64,000 bases of DNA from Vibrio diabolicus (GCA_001048675.1 CCKK01000001.1:1-64000); one strand, 5' to 3'. Counted from the stretch's first letter, positions 37,612 to 47,954 are shown. Made by a program: numbers and translations. The notes: a model not told the origin generated them from the letters alone.

Positions 37612-38968
37612 TTAACGCATCGTTACGAATTCTTCTGAGCCCGTTGGGTGGATAGCCACAACAGAGTCGAAGTCTGCTTTGGTTGCGCCCATCTTCATTG
37701 CTACGCCGAAGCCTTGGATCATTTCATCTACCGTGAAACCGATGCCGTGCAGACCAACAACCGTTTCTTCTTCGCCCGCACATACAAGCTTCATCTTACA
37801 TGGTTGACGGTGCTTAGTAACGGCGGTGTACATCGCAGTAAAGCCAGATGTGTAGACTTTGATGTTGTCTTTGCCGTACTTCTCTTCGGCTTCTTGCGTT
37901 GTAAGACCGATAGTGCCGATTGGTGGGTGGCTAAATACCACAGTTGGAACCAAATCGTAGTCCATCTTCGCGTTTGGTTTATTGTTGAACAAACGCTCAG
38001 AAAGTTGACGACCCGCTTTCACTGCTACTGGTGTTAGCTCGATACCGCCTTCCATGATGTCACCCACACAGTAGATGCCTTTCACGTTGGTTTCTTGGTA
38101 TTCGTCTACCTTGATGTAGCCTTTTTCGTTCGTTGCCACGCCGGTTGACGCTAGGTTGATTGCGTCTGTCGCTGGGTGACGGCCGATTGCCCAGATTAGT
38201 TGGTCAACGTTTTGGCTCTCACCGTTTTCTAGGTGCAGAGTTAGGCTGCCATCGGTTTCTTTTACCACTTCTTTTGGTACAGAATGGGTGTGCAGTGTTG
38301 GGCCTTCTGCTTCCATCACTTCAACCAACGTATCGATGATCATTGGATCGAAGCTACGCAGTGGTGACTCTTTACGTACGAACAGGTGCGTTTCTGTACC
38401 TAGCGCGTGCAGTACGCCAGCAATTTCAACTGCGATGTAGCCTGCGCCGACAACCGCAACGCGTTTTGGTTGCTCTGCTAGGTCGAAGAAGCCGTTTGAA
38501 TCGATGCCGTATGCAGCGCCTGGAATGTTTGGAATAGTAGGACGACCACCAACCGCGATCAGAATGTGATCCGCTGTGTAGTGTTCACCGTTTACTTCGA
38601 CTAGTTTTTTCGTCAACAAACTTAGCAAAGCCTTTAATCACGTTTACTTTGTTGTTGCCAAGAACGCGATCGTAAGATTGGTGAATACGACCAATGTACG
38701 CCTGACGGCTCTCAACCAGTTTGCTCCAGTCGAAACCTTTCACGTCGACATCAAAACCGTAATCTTCTGCGTACAGGTTCATTGCTTCTGCGATTTGCGC
38801 GCCATGCCACATCACTTTCTTCGGTACACAACCCACGTTTACACAGGTGCCACCAAGATCTTGAGCTTCGATTAGCGCAACTTTAGCGCCGTACATCGCC
38901 GCACGGTTTGCAGATGCGATGCCGCCACTGCCGCCACCGATACAGATATAGTCAAAATGAGTCGCCAT
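37612..38968 (-). pseudogene. gor: Glutathione reductase (frameshifted)
   Basis: NADPH-dependent reductase keeping glutathione reduced. The first part (ATG 38968) has the FAD Rossmann motif (YICIGGGSGGIASANRA), the redox disulphide GGTCVNVGCVPKK and ends in the wrong frame. The second part (to 37612) has the NADPH motif ([21 protein letters not shown]), the FAD motif [11 protein letters not shown] and the C-terminal catalytic [12 protein letters not shown]. The frames meet in an A6 run of the coding strand (T6 at 38605-38610). With A5 the text reads [21 protein letters not shown], and the protein would be about 451 residues, as in E. coli. TTGGAGAAAG precedes ATG 38968. Loss of Gor is tolerable but unexpected, so a one-base read error should be considered. 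Confidence 0.87.
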
Positions 38969-39175
38969 TACTTTCTCCAAGAGCTTATAAATTTTATCTG
39001 GTACATAGATAGATTGGGATGACCTTGCCCGAACTCAATGCCACCGTTATCCCACTATCATAAATCGAATGTAACGAATTCCTAAATGGGAAAAAGCGAC
39101 ATTACTTATGACAAATAGCGATGAGAGGTATAAAAAGAAGAATAAGCGCGATCAGACGGCGGAGTTGAGAGCATA

Positions 39176-39209
39176 AAAAAGCGCAACGAAAATGTCGTTG
39201 CGCTAGAAG
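39176..39209. terminator. hairpin downstream of rlmJ
   Basis: AAAAAGCGCAACGA, loop AAATG, TCGTTGCGCT after the rlmJ stop. The A-run lies on the plus strand, giving a T-run on the minus strand, as needed to end rlmJ. Confidence 0.75.
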
Positions 39210-39227
39210 GTTTCGGTGCAGATGAGC

Positions 39228-40067
39228 TTACTCTGGAACAATCCAGTCCACTTTCCAGTGGCCGGTAGCTGGTGCGATCGCGTCTTGCAGGAATGGAAGA
39301 ATCTCTTTCATCTGGCTTTCCAGTTTCCACGGCGGGTTAATCACAATCATGCCGGATGCCGTCATGCCGCGCTCGTTGGTATCGGGTGCGACACCTAACT
39401 CGATTTGCAGAATTTTACGAATGCTCAGTGCTTCCAGGCCTTCGATCATATCTTCGATGTCGTGACGGTTTACCACTGGGTACCAAATCGCGTAGATACC
39501 GGTTGCCCAACGCTTATGGCTCTGATGAATCGCGCGCACTACATCGCGGTACTCTTTCGCGAGTTCGTATGGTGGGTCAATCAGCACCAAACCACGACGC
39601 TCTTGTGGCGGTAAGCTGGCTTTTAGACGCTGGAACCCGTCCTCTTTGAAGATACTCACTTGGCGATCGCGATGGAATTCTTGCTCTAACAACGGGTGAT
39701 CGGCTGGGTGCAGCTCCGTCAGCACCATGCGATCTTGGGGGCGGATTTGCGCGCGCGCTACACGTGGTGAGCCTGGGTAGTAACGCAGCTTCTCGCCGTT
39801 GTTGAGCACTTTGATGGCATCGATGTAGCTTTTGATGTCTTCAGGAATATTTGGGTTATCCCAAATACGCGCGATGCCTTGTTTGTATTCGCCCGTTTTT
39901 TCAGACCATTCGTGAGTGAGATCGTAACGGCCCACACCCGAGTGGGTATCGTGATAAACGAATGGTTTATCTTTTTGTTTCAGCGCATCAAGAATGAGGC
40001 TTTGAACGATGTGTTTGACCACGTCAGCATGGTTGCCGGCGTGGAAGCTGTGGCGGTAACTTAACAA
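39228..40067 (-). CDS. rlmJ: 23S rRNA (adenine(2030)-N6)-methyltransferase
   Basis: 279 residues, the E. coli RlmJ length. A SAM-dependent methylase acting on A2030 of 23S rRNA. Family features: LSYRHSFHAGNHADVVKHIVQ at the start, HDTHSGVGRYDL (SAM motif I), FHRDRQVSIFKEDG, VLIDPPYELAKEY (the DPPY catalytic motif, about residue 165) and GMIVINPPWKLESQM. A TTG start at 40067 gives the exact family N-terminus MLSYRHSFHAGN and has GAGAG 6 nt upstream. The ATG at 40085 would add six residues not seen in E. coli RlmJ. Confidence 0.9.
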   Translation of the reverse strand: MLSYRHSFHAGNHADVVKHIVQSLILDALKQKDKPFVYHDTHSGVGRYDLTHEWSEKTGEYKQGIARIWDNPNIPEDIKSYIDAIKVLNNGEKLRYYPGSPRVARAQIRPQDRMVLTELHPADHPLLEQEFHRDRQVSIFKEDGFQRLKASLPPQERRGLVLIDPPYELAKEYRDVVRAIHQSHKRWATGIYAIWYPVVNRHDIEDMIEGLEALSIRKILQIELGVAPDTNERGMTASGMIVINPPWKLESQMKEILPFLQDAIAPATGHWKVDWIVPE

Positions 40068-40462
40068 ATTAAACTCTCGAAACACTCTTTGGTTGAGTGT
40101 GGTCTGTGATTTTCACTCTATGACGGTATTATACTCAAGTAACTTAAAGATGTAGAACTTCCAATCAAATCCGTTCCTCTAATAGGGGCTCACTATTGAA
40201 ATTTCTTTAAGTCACCCACACTTACTATTGGTAATCGAATTGAACTAGGTGAGTTTCTCGTGCTCAAAGAGTGTGAAATCTCATTTAGGTATAACAAGAC
40301 TCAAGGACAGAGTAGCGCTCGTTGACTATATGGTCATCGCAGCATAGAGAAAGGGAACGGAGCTCCCCCAATCCATGTTGCTGGCTCGTCTGTACATTGA
40401 GTTGGCCTATCTACACAAAATAGACAGGCAATCACAGAGTCAAAACACAAAAGGAATTATTC
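40068..40462. other. intergenic region between rlmJ and prlC
   Basis: About 390 bases without a gene. It holds a dyad CGAAACACTC...GAGTGTGG near 40080, then the start of a repeat-like sequence (next entry), then AT-rich DNA. An AAAGGAAT ribosome site precedes prlC. A heat-shock promoter is known for prlC in E. coli, but I could not pick one with confidence here. Confidence 0.45.
40130..40158 (+). repeat. partial copy of the TATACCCAAGT repeat
   Basis: TATACTCAAGTAACTTAAAG then ATGTAGAAC resembles the left end of the complete element at 49481-49609 (TATACCCAAGTGACTTTGAG then ATGCGGAG). No matching right end is found in the gap, so it is a truncated or decayed copy. Confidence 0.5.
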
Positions 40463-42505
40463 ATGTCTAATCCTCTTCTGACGTTTACGGACTTACCTCC
40501 GTTTTCTCAAATTAAACCAGAACACATCAAGCCTGCCGTTGAACAAGCGATTGCTGACTGCCGAGCGAAAATCGATGAAGTTCTAAAAGATAATACTCAA
40601 CCTACTTGGGACAGTGTGATTGCGCCAATTGAAGAAGCGGATGACCGCTTAAGCCGCATTTGGTCGCCAGTGGGTCACATGAACTCCGTGGTGAACAGCG
40701 AAGATCTGCGTGAAGCGTACGAAAGTTGTTTGCCAATTTTGTCAGAGTACGGCACTTGGGTTGGTCAGCACAAAGGCCTGTACGAAGCGTACAAAGCGAT
40801 TAAAGCCAGTGATGCATTCGCAACGCTGACTCGCGCTCAACAAAAAACCATCACCGATGCGCTACGAGACTTTGAGTTATCGGGTATTGGTTTACCATCC
40901 GATGAGCAGCACCGTTACGGCGAAATCAGCAAGCGCATGTCTGAGCTCAGCTCTAAATTCTCTAACAATGTACTGGATGCCACCATGGGTTGGACCAAGC
41001 ACATCACGGATGAGAAAGACCTTGCTGGCATGCCAGAATCGGCGCTGGCAGCAGCAAAAGCCGCGGCAGAAGCAAAAGAGCTAGATGGTTACCTCATTAC
41101 GCTGGATATCCCATCTTACCTACCTGTCATGACGTACTGCGACAACCAAGAGTTGCGTAAAGAAGTGTACGAAGCGTATGTGACACGCGCCTCTGATCGC
41201 GGTCCAAATGCTGGTAAGTGGGACAACTCAGAAATCATTACTGAGCAACTGAGACTGCGTCACGAAATTTCACGCATGTTGGGTTTCAATACTTACAGCG
41301 AGAAATCGTTAGCAACGAAAATGGCCGAAACGCCAGATCAAGTGTTGGGCTTCTTGAATGACCTAGCGACACGTGCGAAACCGCAAGGTGAACGTGAAGT
41401 CGAAGAGTTACGTCAGTTTGCGAAAAGTGAGTTTGGCGTTGAAGAATTGAATGTGTGGGATATTGCTTACTACAGCGAGAAACAAAAGCAGCACTTGTTC
41501 CAAATCTCGGATGAAGAACTGCGCCCGTACTTCCCTGAGTCTAAGGTTGTCAGTGGTCTGTTTGAAGTGCTAAACCGCGTGTTTGGCATGACAGTTACTG
41601 AGCGCGAAGGCGTGGACACTTGGCACGAATCTGTGCGTTTCTTCGATATCTTTGACGCTGAAGGCGCACTGCGTGGCAGTTTCTACTTAGATCTCTACGC
41701 ACGTGAGCACAAACGTGGCGGCGCGTGGATGGATGACTGTCGTGGTCGTCGCGTTACGCTCTCTGGCGAACTGCAAACGCCGGTGGCTTACCTAACGTGT
41801 AACTTCAACCGTCCAGTGGGCGACAAGCCAGCACTGTTTACGCACGATGAAGTTGTGACACTTTTCCATGAATTTGGTCACGGCATCCACCACATGCTGA
41901 CGCAAGTCGAAACTGGCGCGGTATCAGGCATAAATGGCGTACCTTGGGATGCGGTTGAATTGCCAAGTCAGTTCCTGGAAAACTGGTGTTGGGAAGAGGA
42001 CGCACTGGCGTTCATTTCTGGTCACTATGAGACAGGCGAGCCGTTGCCAAAAGCGATGCTAGATAAGATGCTCGCGGCGAAGAACTTCCAGTCGGCGATG
42101 GGCATTTTGCGTCAGCTAGAATTCGGTTTGTTCGACTTTACTCTGCACACTGAATACGACCCAGAAGTGGGTGCACGCGTTTTAGAAACGCTGGCGAAAG
42201 TGAAAGAGAAAGTCGCGGTGGTTCCAGCCGTTGAGTGGGCGCGCTTCTCGCACAGCTTTGGTCACATCTTCGCTGGTGGTTACAGCGCGGGTTACTACAG
42301 CTATCTGTGGGCGGAAGTGCTGTCGTCAGACGCGTATTCTCGCTTTGAAGAAGAAGGTATCTTCAACAAAGAAACGGGTCAAAGCTTCCTGAACAACATC
42401 TTAGAAATGGGTGGCAGTGAAGAGCCAATGGAGCTGTTTAAGCGCTTCCGTGGTCGTGAACCACAAATTGATGCGCTATTGCGCCATTCTGGTATTGCAG
42501 CGTAA
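40463..42505 (+). CDS. prlC: Oligopeptidase A
   Basis: A zinc metallopeptidase (M3 family) of 680 residues, as in E. coli. It degrades short peptides in the cytosol, including cleaved signal peptides. The active site HEFGHGIHHM is near residues 470-480, with the third ligand Glu in FLENWCWEEDAL. FDIFDAEGALRGSFYLDLYAREHKRGGAW is another strong M3 block. An AAAGGAATTATTC ribosome site lies before ATG. The gene is monocistronic with its own terminator. Confidence 0.95.
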   Translation: MSNPLLTFTDLPPFSQIKPEHIKPAVEQAIADCRAKIDEVLKDNTQPTWDSVIAPIEEADDRLSRIWSPVGHMNSVVNSEDLREAYESCLPILSEYGTWVGQHKGLYEAYKAIKASDAFATLTRAQQKTITDALRDFELSGIGLPSDEQHRYGEISKRMSELSSKFSNNVLDATMGWTKHITDEKDLAGMPESALAAAKAAAEAKELDGYLITLDIPSYLPVMTYCDNQELRKEVYEAYVTRASDRGPNAGKWDNSEIITEQLRLRHEISRMLGFNTYSEKSLATKMAETPDQVLGFLNDLATRAKPQGEREVEELRQFAKSEFGVEELNVWDIAYYSEKQKQHLFQISDEELRPYFPESKVVSGLFEVLNRVFGMTVTEREGVDTWHESVRFFDIFDAEGALRGSFYLDLYAREHKRGGAWMDDCRGRRVTLSGELQTPVAYLTCNFNRPVGDKPALFTHDEVVTLFHEFGHGIHHMLTQVETGAVSGINGVPWDAVELPSQFLENWCWEEDALAFISGHYETGEPLPKAMLDKMLAAKNFQSAMGILRQLEFGLFDFTLHTEYDPEVGARVLETLAKVKEKVAVVPAVEWARFSHSFGHIFAGGYSAGYYSYLWAEVLSSDAYSRFEEEGIFNKETGQSFLNNILEMGGSEEPMELFKRFRGREPQIDALLRHSGIAA

Positions 42506-42529
42506 GCGCACGCTGTCTTTTCAAAAATA

Positions 42530-42561
42530 CTAGGGCCAACCATTCGGTTGGCCTTTTTTTG
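42530..42561. terminator. terminator between prlC and asnC
   Basis: TAGGGCCAAC, loop CATTCG, GTTGGCCTTTTTTT, ending prlC. The T-tract is on the plus strand. Confidence 0.85.
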
Positions 42562-42580
42562 TCCATTTTTTATAAAAAAT

Positions 42581-43045
42581 TCACGGATTCACACTGCGGT
42601 TAATTGGGTTCTGCAGCGATATCAATGTCTCCGTAGACTGAACCTCATCAATGGCTTGCAGCTTATCAATCAGCACAAATTGCAGTTCTTCAATCGATTT
42701 GCACATCAATTTGACGAATATGTTATACGCGCCCGTGGTGTAGTAAGCTTCAACGACTTCGTCGAGCGCGTTGAGTTTTTCTAGCGCGGAATGGTAATCG
42801 CGAGCTGCGTTTAGGTTAATACCAATGAAGCAGCACACATCGTAGCCGAGCTTTTTGGTATTTACGATCACCTCCGTTCCTTCGATGATGTCAGCCGATT
42901 TCATCTTCTCAATACGCACATGGATAGTGGCAGGGCTGACATCGAACTGCTTTGCCATTTCTGCGTAGGGCGTTCTGGCGTCAGCCATCAGTGTTTTTAA
43001 TATTGCGCGGTCAAGGTCGTCGAGTTTCGGCAGGCTCGCATTCAT
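42581..43045 (-). CDS. asnC: AsnC transcriptional regulator (Lrp/AsnC family)
   Basis: 154 residues. HTH at about residues 8-55 (LDDLDRAILKTLMADARTPYAEMAKQFDVSPATIHVRIEKMKSADII), then a RAM ligand-binding domain (GYDVCCFIGINL, DEVVEAYYTTGAYNIFVKLMCKSIEEL, STETLISLQNPINRSV). The whole sequence lines up with E. coli AsnC, which senses asparagine and activates asnA. Here no asnA is next to it, so its target lies elsewhere. It is divergent from the GGDEF/EAL gene, 113 bp away. Confidence 0.9.
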   Translation of the reverse strand: MNASLPKLDDLDRAILKTLMADARTPYAEMAKQFDVSPATIHVRIEKMKSADIIEGTEVIVNTKKLGYDVCCFIGINLNAARDYHSALEKLNALDEVVEAYYTTGAYNIFVKLMCKSIEELQFVLIDKLQAIDEVQSTETLISLQNPINRSVNP

Positions 43046-43158
43046 ACTATTATTTCCGTTAGGGATAGAGTTTTACCTCCCTTTTATACTCATAGCGGAT
43101 AGGATTCACAAGGTTTGGCAGGAGTAACTGCGGGTTAACTCCGAGCTATGGAGATAAT

Positions 43159-46100
43159 GTGCAGCGTTTTCTGGTTATTGTCGCGCTATGTTGGAGCGCG
43201 TTTGCCGCGGCCTCAGATCCGAAAGTTTTGGTCGTGCACTCCTATCATCAAGGTTTTTTCTGGACGGATTCCATACAGCGAGGTATCGAGCAGCAATTGG
43301 GTGATCGATCGCTGGATATGCGTGTGCTCTATTTAGACTCGAAACGTAACCAGAGTGAGCAGTTTTTCGCTCAGCTTGAATCCTTATATCGTACGAAATT
43401 AAGCAAAGAACGATTCGATGCCATTTTAGTGAGTGATAACAACGCGCTTGAACTGATGCAGCGTTTGGCGCCAATCATCAAAGACACCCCGGTTATATTT
43501 AATGGCATCAATAATTATCATCCTTCTTTGCACCAATCTCTGAACGCAACAGGAGTAACAGAAGATGTCGATTTGGAGGCAAATTTAGCCCTCATAGAGC
43601 GCCTACACCCTGATTACACCCAAATTCTTATTGTCAGTGACCATTCCGTAACGGGAGAGGTATTACGCTATCAAATCGACGATTTTGTACATGAACATCC
43701 GCAATATCGCGACAAAATCGTGCAAGTTATTCCCGATAGTATCATTGACTTAAAGCAACAAGTAGCGAAGCTGAATAAAGATAAAGTCGTCCTGTTTTGG
43801 ACCTATTACCGAGATAAACAAGGTGTGGTTGGCAGTGAACGTGACTGGATTGGCGTCAACAGAGCCTCAAATGCGCCGCTGTTTATGGTGCACGACATTG
43901 GCTTAGGGCACGGTGCGGTTGGTGGCGTGATCCAGAGTGGTTATCGGCATGGCATTGAGAGCGCTGAGATACTTGAGTTTGTATTGGATAGCCCTGACCA
44001 AGCTCTGCCAGCCGTGAAGAAAAGTGATTCTGAAATCAAGCTCGATTATCAAGCTGTAGTACGCTGGGGGCTGGGTGCTGAGCAAGAGGTCTCTGCGGTG
44101 TTTTTTAATAAACCGATGAAGTTTTCTGAGCGTTTTGCCAAAGAAATTCGCTTGTTTGGTAGCCTATTTGTGGTGATGTCGGTGGTCATTTTGTTGATGG
44201 GTTACTATTTACAGCGGATGCGTCGCAGTGAGAGTGCCGCGCGAGAAAGCCAAGCCATCTTAGAATCGATTTTTGATCAGAGCATGCAGTATATGGGCAT
44301 TTTGGATGCCAACGGTGTACTTAAATCGGGCAACGATCACCTGCAATCTTTGCTGTATCACCAAGGGCTGCGTTTAGATCGACCACTTTGGTTTCATCCC
44401 AATTGGAGTGAGAAAGCGCAAGCGTTGCTTGAGGCGTATTTCCACGCGCCTCACCATCAAGTGTCGACGTTTGAGGCTGAAATTTGGAGTAAAGAGCACG
44501 GTACATTGGTGTTGGAAATTTCACTCAAGCCTTTTTCTCAGCAAGTAGGAAATCAAAAGCAATACTTGTTTGAAGCGCGCGATATCACTAGTCGTAAGTT
44601 GATGGAAGATAAGCTCTATCAACGCGAATCAACCCTGCGTAACTATTATGAGCAACAGCCTGTCATGATGGTGACACTCGACAGCAATAACCGTATTCAA
44701 GAAGTGAATCGATTTGCTCAGCTACTCCTCGGCTACAAACCGATGGACATGCTCGGACACCGCCTGAGGGAGTTTTATTTTGATGACAAGGTACTGTTTC
44801 CTCGCCAAGTGCTATTGCAACCCAATCAACAGGTGCATGGGGTCTGGCGACGTGAAGTCGAGTATCGCCATGCAAATGGTCATCGTGTTTGGGTACGTGA
44901 GAACATTCGTCCACTGAGTGAATCTGATCAGCTGTTGATTGTGGGTGAAGATATTACAGAAACCAAACAGCTTTCCGAGAAACTGGAATATCAAGCGCGC
45001 TATGACTTACTGACAGGGACTTATAACCGAAACCACTTTGAACTAGAGCTCAAGACCGCACTGCGTGAGGTGGACAGCCATCGTCGCGTCCACGCCATGC
45101 TGTACCTCGACTTAGATCAGCTAAAAGTCCTCAATGATACGGTTGGGCATGATGCGGGTGACGCGGCGATTCAATTTTGCGCCAGCATGTTAGAGGAAGT
45201 GCTGCCATACAATTCCATCTTGGCTCGAATGGGAGGCGATGAGTTTGCGGTACTACTCAAAGATTGCGACGAATACGGCGCCATTAATATCGCCAAACTG
45301 ATCATCTCGACGTTGAGTGAACATCTCTTTATTTGGGAAGATACGCGCTTGTTCATCAGTTGTTCTATTGGTATTCGTATCATCGACCATACGGCAGAGA
45401 CGCCGCAAATGGTGCACGCTCAAGCAGACTCTGCGTGTCATGCCGCCAAGGAGCAAGGCCGTAACCGCTACAATCTGTTCAGCTTAGATAACGAAGAGCT
45501 ACAACGTCGCCAGATGGAAATGCAGAGCGTCAATTTGGTGCATGAGGCATTGTCGAATCAGCGTTTAGAGTTGTTTGCTCAACCGATCAAAAGCTTACAA
45601 CAGCACGATGCTCAGATGTATTTTGAGATTTTAGTGCGCATTCGCAATGGATATGGTGATTATGTTTCTCCTGCACTGTTTATTCCGGCTTCCGAGCGCT
45701 ACAACATTGCGCATTGGATTGATAAACAGGTCATTACTCAAACGCTAGAATGGTTTGAGCAACGCCCAGAGGTGGTTGAAAAACTCGGCCGTTGTTCGAT
45801 AAACCTTTCAGGTCAATCTATGGGGAATCAAGAGTTTATCGATTTCTTATTGGAGCGATTGGAACGTTCGTCCATGCCGTGTGAAAAAATCTGTCTAGAA
45901 ATCACCGAGACAGCAGCGATGAGTAATCTTGAGCAAGCCATTGAGCTCTTCACCAAGCTCAAAGCGCTGGGTTGCATGATTGCATTGGATGACTTTGGTT
46001 CGGGCTTGTCTTCATTTGGTTACTTAAAGAAACTTCCCGTTGATATCGTGAAAATTGATGGTCTTTTCGTGCGAGATATCAACGTAAATGAAATGGACCG

Positions 46101-46284
46101 TGTGATGGTTCGCTCGATCAATGATCTGGCAAAACAGCTAGGCAAAGTGACGGTGGCGGAGTTTGTCGAAAACGAACAAGTCATGCAGCATTTGATCGAT
46201 CTTGGTGTGGATTATGGCCAAGGCTACGGTATTGGGCATCCTCAACCGCTTTCTGAGTTAGTTGAGCGACTGACGGCTGAGTAG
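43159..46284 (+). CDS. Periplasmic-sensing diguanylate cyclase/phosphodiesterase
   Basis: 1041 residues. Signal peptide (QRFLVIVALCWSAFAAA), a periplasmic ABC-substrate-binding-like domain (about 20-320, KVLVVHSYHQGFFWTDSIQRG at its start), one TM (about 334-352, LFGSLFVVMSVVILLMGYYL) and two PAS-like domains (about 365-600). The GGDEF domain has the intact ARMGGDEFAVLL (about 690-700). The EAL domain has EIL in place of EAL (FEILVRIR, about 820) but CLEITETAA and LDDFGSG intact. Both synthesis and breakdown of cyclic-di-GMP are possible in principle. The periplasmic domain suggests control by a small imported ligand. GTG start follows GGAG. No second gene is coupled. Confidence 0.9.
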   Translation: MQRFLVIVALCWSAFAAASDPKVLVVHSYHQGFFWTDSIQRGIEQQLGDRSLDMRVLYLDSKRNQSEQFFAQLESLYRTKLSKERFDAILVSDNNALELMQRLAPIIKDTPVIFNGINNYHPSLHQSLNATGVTEDVDLEANLALIERLHPDYTQILIVSDHSVTGEVLRYQIDDFVHEHPQYRDKIVQVIPDSIIDLKQQVAKLNKDKVVLFWTYYRDKQGVVGSERDWIGVNRASNAPLFMVHDIGLGHGAVGGVIQSGYRHGIESAEILEFVLDSPDQALPAVKKSDSEIKLDYQAVVRWGLGAEQEVSAVFFNKPMKFSERFAKEIRLFGSLFVVMSVVILLMGYYLQRMRRSESAARESQAILESIFDQSMQYMGILDANGVLKSGNDHLQSLLYHQGLRLDRPLWFHPNWSEKAQALLEAYFHAPHHQVSTFEAEIWSKEHGTLVLEISLKPFSQQVGNQKQYLFEARDITSRKLMEDKLYQRESTLRNYYEQQPVMMVTLDSNNRIQEVNRFAQLLLGYKPMDMLGHRLREFYFDDKVLFPRQVLLQPNQQVHGVWRREVEYRHANGHRVWVRENIRPLSESDQLLIVGEDITETKQLSEKLEYQARYDLLTGTYNRNHFELELKTALREVDSHRRVHAMLYLDLDQLKVLNDTVGHDAGDAAIQFCASMLEEVLPYNSILARMGGDEFAVLLKDCDEYGAINIAKLIISTLSEHLFIWEDTRLFISCSIGIRIIDHTAETPQMVHAQADSACHAAKEQGRNRYNLFSLDNEELQRRQMEMQSVNLVHEALSNQRLELFAQPIKSLQQHDAQMYFEILVRIRNGYGDYVSPALFIPASERYNIAHWIDKQVITQTLEWFEQRPEVVEKLGRCSINLSGQSMGNQEFIDFLLERLERSSMPCEKICLEITETAAMSNLEQAIELFTKLKALGCMIALDDFGSGLSSFGYLKKLPVDIVKIDGLFVRDINVNEMDRVMVRSINDLAKQLGKVTVAEFVENEQVMQHLIDLGVDYGQGYGIGHPQPLSELVERLTAE

Positions 46285-46374
46285 TCTTGTCATATCAAGC
46301 TCAACCTAGCATTGAGAGGTAACTTAGGTATACACTCAGCGCCAGTTACCGCGATTTTTTATTGGAGCCTCCTT

Positions 46375-47154
46375 TTGCAACTGCAATTGATCTGTGAATA
46401 CCCGTCTCAACAACCTCATCTGGATGAACTGGCTGCACGCTGGCAGCTTTCTCACACTGACGAGAGCGATTTTGCTTTGGTGCTGACCACCGAGCGTTTA
46501 GAGCTGCGTAAAGTGGATGAGCCAAAGTTGGGCGCTATTTTTGTCGATTTAATTGGTGGCGCAGTGGGACATCGCCGAAAATTTGGTGGTGGTAAGGGCC
46601 AAGCCATCGCAAAAGCCGCAGGTTTGAACAAAGGGGCAACGCCAACCGTTCTAGACGGCACGGCGGGGCTGGGACGTGATGCGTTCGTTTTGGCTTCGCT
46701 CGGCTGTAAGGTACAGATGGTGGAGCGACACCCGGTAGTCGCAGCGTTGCTGGATGACGGCTTAGCGCGTGCGAAACAAGACCCTGAAATTGGAACTTGG
46801 GTATCAGAGCGTATGTCGCTGATCCATGCCTCCAGTCATGATGCATTGGAACAGCTGGCACAAGATGAAGACTTTGTTCAGCCAGATGTGGTGTATCTCG
46901 ACCCTATGTATCCGCACCCAGAAAACAAGAAGAAATCGGCGCTCGTAAAAAAAGAGATGCGCGTTTTCCAATCGTTGGTTGGCGCCGATTTGGACGCCGA
47001 TGGTTTGCTAGATCCTGCCATGGCGTTAGCCACAAAACGCGTGGTGGTGAAGCGCCCAGACTATGCAAACTGGCTGAACGAGCAAAAGCCGACTATGGCG
47101 ATTGAAACCAAAAAAAATCGCTTTGACGTCTATGTTAAAGCCTCAATGGCATAA
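46375..47154 (+). CDS. rsmJ: 16S rRNA (guanine(1516)-N2)-methyltransferase
   Basis: 259 residues, a SAM-dependent methylase for G1516 of 16S rRNA. Family features: [28 protein letters not shown] motif [50 protein letters not shown] (catalytic DPMYP, about residue 180) and [16 protein letters not shown] start at 46375 with GGAG 8 nt upstream gives the family length and start ([16 protein letters not shown]). The long version from 46312 adds 21 residues that look non-coding. Confidence 0.9.
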   Translation: MQLQLICEYPSQQPHLDELAARWQLSHTDESDFALVLTTERLELRKVDEPKLGAIFVDLIGGAVGHRRKFGGGKGQAIAKAAGLNKGATPTVLDGTAGLGRDAFVLASLGCKVQMVERHPVVAALLDDGLARAKQDPEIGTWVSERMSLIHASSHDALEQLAQDEDFVQPDVVYLDPMYPHPENKKKSALVKKEMRVFQSLVGADLDADGLLDPAMALATKRVVVKRPDYANWLNEQKPTMAIETKKNRFDVYVKASMA

Positions 47155-47340
47155 CTTCCTGACCGCTCAACTTTTCTTGTCACAGTACGGTGTATCGTGC
47201 TGTGATCAAGCCTCTCTTTCTGAATCGTTACTGATAGTTTTCTCTTGCTAATTTTCCTTCCTGACTGTATATCTAACTAAGAATTATTATTATTTCACTT
47301 GTTGTGATGCGGTCGATAATTGGGAAGCTGGAGTAGTAGA

Positions 47341-47913
47341 ATGGCTAAACGCTTATGCAAAATGAGTCGTAAACAGATCGCGGCGGAGCTTGGCGACATC
47401 CATCGTTTAGTTGTCGCACCAAAGTTTGTTTGTCGCTCTTGCGCACGCTCTTCAGCGGCCAAAGATACCCTGTGTAAGCCAGCCGCTATTCCGCCGCAAA
47501 AATGCCAAGACAAGCCATTGAACGAGCAACAATCATGTGGCTTATTGGCTGAAGCGCTGCCAGTACAACCGATTCCTGTGACAACAAAACAAAGCAACGA
47601 AAAAGCCGCGATTGTGAAGCGTGTTGTTGAGCGCGTAAAAGAGAAAAAGCAAGCCGAAAAATCCCTGGATCCAGTAAGAACCGACGTACCAGTATGGTTT
47701 GATTTAGCGGATAAAAAATCGCTTAAGAAAGCGAAAAAAGCACTGAAAAAGCATTATAAGCAGCAGAAAAAGTTGTTAAAAGTAGCGAAAAAACAACAAA
47801 AGTTACTTAAGCGTCAGCGCAAGCTTGAAGCACGCAATGCGAAGCTAGAAGTGTTGTTGCCAACGTCGCCCAAGGCGTTGATGAGCGCAAGCTCGCAAGT
47901 CAAAGTGCATTAA
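47341..47913 (+). CDS. Lys-rich coiled-coil protein of unknown function
   Basis: 190 residues, no name recognised. The N-terminus is basic with a Cys motif (FVCRSCARSSAA, and CKPAA, KCQDK), possibly a small zinc site (about 25-65). A linker follows, then a coiled coil of Lys-Lys heptads (KKSLKKAKKALKKHYKQQKK and KKQQKLLKRQRKLEARNAKLE, about 120-175). Net charge is strongly positive, so it may bind RNA or acidic partners. It is alone between rsmJ and the permease gene, with a 165-bp gap before it and a terminator after it. ATG 47341 (MAKRLCKMSRKQ) is preferred over 47320. Confidence 0.75.
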   Translation: MAKRLCKMSRKQIAAELGDIHRLVVAPKFVCRSCARSSAAKDTLCKPAAIPPQKCQDKPLNEQQSCGLLAEALPVQPIPVTTKQSNEKAAIVKRVVERVKEKKQAEKSLDPVRTDVPVWFDLADKKSLKKAKKALKKHYKQQKKLLKVAKKQQKLLKRQRKLEARNAKLEVLLPTSPKALMSASSQVKVH

Positions 47914-47921
47914 TCTAATCC

Positions 47922-47954
47922 AAAAAAACGCTCTCCAGTTGGAGAGCGTTTTTT
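47922..47954. terminator. bidirectional terminator after the Lys-rich gene
   Basis: AAAAAACGCTCTCC, loop AGTT, GGAGAGCGTTTTTT between converging genes. Confidence 0.87.
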
